From Candidatus Poribacteria bacterium (GTDB lineage Bacteria; Poribacteria; WGA-4E; WGA-3G): DNA of 64,000 nucleotides. Location: NCBI GenBank assembly GCA_007571305.1, contig RKRR01000140.1:1-64000 (forward strand). Direction: 5' to 3'. The notes below the pieces were generated by a model that was given only the letters and a program-made list of their open reading frames with translations, ran no database searches and was not told the DNA's origin. This document shows positions 62,255 to 64,000 of this stretch, piece after piece. A program made the translations under genes and the position numbers. The first letter of the stretch is position 1. Each line of letters begins with the position of its first letter.

Positions 62255-63427
62255 ATGATTCACGTAGGTGTGGGACATTCGCAAAGTATCTCAACTGTGG
62301 AAGCCGCGGAGCGCGCAACACTGATGGCAATGGGAAACGCGGGTATCGCCAAAGCTGACCTTGCCATCGTATTCGCAACGATCAATTACCAAACCGAATA
62401 TGTGGACTTGTACAAAGCCGTTCAATCCAACTCCAATTGTGATGAACTTATCGGATGTAGCGGGATGAGTGTCCTGACTTCAGCAGGAGAGTTTGAGGAA
62501 GAATCTGCTCTCGCGGTAATGGTTATCCGTAGCGAGCAACTTTCAATGGTGTCGTTTAGCGCACAAGGCTCGGCATCTGAAGTAGTCGAGCAGATACAGA
62601 AAGACATTCAGGCTGGACTGGGTGATGACTCTCTTCTCGTAATTTTCCCGGATGTTCGGACAGTGAATCCAGCAGAACTCGTGGAGTATATTGGTGATGA
62701 TGGGACGGGATTACCTGTCGTGGGTGCCGCTGTTTCTGGCGATGCAACAGGGGCACAGATGTATCATTGGAAGGGCGAAGAGGCAACAGAGGGAGGGTTG
62801 ACGGGTGTCCTCTTAACGGGTAATTTCAGTACGGAGATCGGCGTGGCACAAGGCTGTCAACCCATCGGTAGACCCCGTGAGGTAACGAGAGCAGAGGGGC
62901 GCGTTATTTTCGAATTGGATGGTGGACCCGCATTGGAAAACTTTAAAGGAGCACTACAGCTGCTAACTCAAGAAGATATTCGTCGGTCAGGCGGCACAGT
63001 TTTCGTCGGGATCGCAATGGATCCTGAGAACAAAAATCCGATCCGCGGTGATTTTCTGATCCGTAATCTTGTCGGTATTAATGAGGAGCATAACGCTCTA
63101 GCTGTATCCGAGGAGGTAACGGAAGGACAATTGGTACAGTTCCACCTGCGAAATCCAAACGCTGCCGCGGAGGAAATACAGGCGATCATCACGCAATTAG
63201 CCGAGAAAACACGGCAACATCCACCTGCATTTGGCCTCTATTTCAACTGTTTAGGTCGTGGTAAAGGGTTATATGGATCGGCAAATCACGACATCAATAT
63301 TATCCAGGAGAAGTTCCCAGGATTACCCGTTATCGGATTTTTCGGGAATTCGGAGTTCGCACCGATCGGTGGACGGAACTTCGCACATGCCTATACCGGT
63401 GTATTTGTGCTTTGCACCACAAACTGA
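62255..63427 (+). CDS. FIST-domain sensory protein
   Basis: 390 residues from the ATG at 62255 (AGGTAAG upstream); a longer frame to 62198 has no site. It opens VGVGHSQSISTVEAAERATL, then the FIST_N region with ELIGCSGMSVLTSAGEFEEE (near 78) and LPVVGAAVSGDA. The FIST_C part has PAFGLYFNCLGRGKGLYG (near 330) and LPVIGFFGNSEFAPIG at the end. FIST domains are thought to bind small ligands such as amino acids for signalling. No kinase or cyclase domain is attached or adjacent. Divergent from the Uma2 operon. Confidence 0.85.
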   Translation: MIHVGVGHSQSISTVEAAERATLMAMGNAGIAKADLAIVFATINYQTEYVDLYKAVQSNSNCDELIGCSGMSVLTSAGEFEEESALAVMVIRSEQLSMVSFSAQGSASEVVEQIQKDIQAGLGDDSLLVIFPDVRTVNPAELVEYIGDDGTGLPVVGAAVSGDATGAQMYHWKGEEATEGGLTGVLLTGNFSTEIGVAQGCQPIGRPREVTRAEGRVIFELDGGPALENFKGALQLLTQEDIRRSGGTVFVGIAMDPENKNPIRGDFLIRNLVGINEEHNALAVSEEVTEGQLVQFHLRNPNAAAEEIQAIITQLAEKTRQHPPAFGLYFNCLGRGKGLYGSANHDINIIQEKFPGLPVIGFFGNSEFAPIGGRNFAHAYTGVFVLCTTN

Positions 63428-63443
63428 ATTCAAGGAATTAAAA

Positions 63444-64000
63444 ATGAACGAAGAACTTTTTGTCAGTCGAGAATTTACACCCGTTAACGGATTTACATCG
63501 GGAATCGAGGGACCCGCCTGTGATGCAGCAGGGAATCTATACGCTGTTAACTATGAGCGACAGCACACTATCGGTAAAGTGACACCTGATGGTACTTCGA
63601 GCGTTTTTGTTGAACTCCCAACCGGTAGCATCGGCAACGGCATCCGTTTCAACAGTGAAGGCTTCATGTTCATCGCTGACTACACGAATCACAATGTCCT
63701 CAAGGTGGATATGGTCACACGGAACATCACTGTTCATGCCCATGAATCGACAATGAATCAACCGAACGATCTTGCTATCGGATCGAACGATATACTCTAT
63801 GCGAGCGATCCGAATTGGGGAGCATCAACCGGGCAAATCTGGCGAGTGGATATGGATGGAGCGGTGACCCTACTGGAAACAGATATGGGGACCACAAACG
63901 GTATTGAGGTAAGTCCCGATGAAAAAGTGCTATATGTCAATGAATCCGTACAACGTAACATCTGGGCTTACGACTTATCCTCTGAAGGAGAGGTGAGCAA
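63444..64000 (+). CDS. SMP-30/gluconolactonase family protein, 3' truncated by window
   Basis: An ATG with AAGGAATT just upstream opens a frame that runs off the window end. It reads EGPACDAAGNLYAVNYERQ (about residues 25-43), then GIRFNSEGFMFIADYTNHNV, PNDLAIGSNDILYASDPNWG and TNGIEVSPDEKVLYVNES. These are propeller motifs of SMP-30/gluconolactonase calcium enzymes, which hydrolyse sugar lactones; the Glu, Asn and Asp calcium ligands are visible. 185 codons are present of a usual 280-300. It follows the FIST gene by 16 bases, so they are co-transcribed. Confidence 0.85.
   Translation, partial: MNEELFVSREFTPVNGFTSGIEGPACDAAGNLYAVNYERQHTIGKVTPDGTSSVFVELPTGSIGNGIRFNSEGFMFIADYTNHNVLKVDMVTRNITVHAHESTMNQPNDLAIGSNDILYASDPNWGASTGQIWRVDMDGAVTLLETDMGTTNGIEVSPDEKVLYVNESVQRNIWAYDLSSEGEVS

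Overview
The window reads as a moderate-GC chromosomal segment of an uncultivated environmental bacterium, most like Candidatus Poribacteria or a related lineage. The basis is circumstantial. It has five phytanoyl-CoA-dioxygenase-like (PhyH) genes, three Gfo/Idh/MocA oxidoreductases, two xylose-isomerase-like TIM barrels, two SDRs, three metal-dependent hydrolases, an SMP-30 protein, LamG-like secreted proteins and several short dispersed repeats. There is no rRNA or other decisive phylogenetic marker. Translation is standard, with clear GGAGG-type ribosome binding sites and some GTG/TTG starts.

Layout: 1-1534 holds the first codons of a PP-loop ATPase gene, a CheA-like kinase fragment and a glycosyltransferase fragment that meet head to head, both lacking their 5' ends. 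1617-7315 holds a DUF2007-type membrane protein, a RelE-type toxin-antitoxin pair, two gene fragments, a large multi-pass membrane protein, a HicAB-like pair and a DUF2064 glycosyltransferase. 7341-11789 holds SDR, PhyH, sugar isomerases and YjbQ. 12017-16803 encodes the SbcCD nuclease. 17437-22856 is a PhyH - Gfo/Idh - PhyH - Gfo/Idh block. 23205-31137 is a probable DNA-modification/defence operon: an Eco57I-type methyltransferase, a 25-heptad coiled-coil membrane protein and a PLD-SNF2 helicase. It carries a -1 frameshift, a G9 tract that takes the 3' end out of frame, and an in-frame TAG. 31244-36054 is a compact group: aroQ, DegT aminotransferase, YkgJ cysteine-cluster protein, DUF2156 and thiamine pyrophosphokinase, with a convergent threonine dehydratase. 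36298-42837 contains an IS1595 relic, secreted LamG and beta-propeller proteins, a peroxiredoxin, a frameshifted YWTD lipoprotein, tRNA-Gly and a TPR protein. 42897-49305 is core information processing: mutS2, dnaG, rpoD and two tRNAs. 49334-56107 holds paired amidohydrolases, a Rieske protein, two more PhyH genes (one fused to HEAT repeats) and a deacetylase-like metallohydrolase. 56231-64000 holds a multi-pass membrane protein, a Gfo/Idh enzyme, the Uma2-folD-SDR operon, a FIST sensor protein and the start of an SMP-30 gene.

Themes: (1) oxidative and hydrolytic turnover of small organic molecules (PhyH, Gfo/Idh, SDR, isomerases, Rieske, amidohydrolases), with no complete pathway assignable. 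(2) A degraded or switchable methyltransferase/helicase system. (3) A short C-terminal tail, roughly KL(A/V)xxW(A/G)xLK, shared by three otherwise unrelated exported proteins and seen again as a remnant; it may be a sorting or attachment signal. (4) At least three families of short repeats with terminal inverted ends. They lie between genes, and one copy ends exactly at the first base of a tRNA gene.
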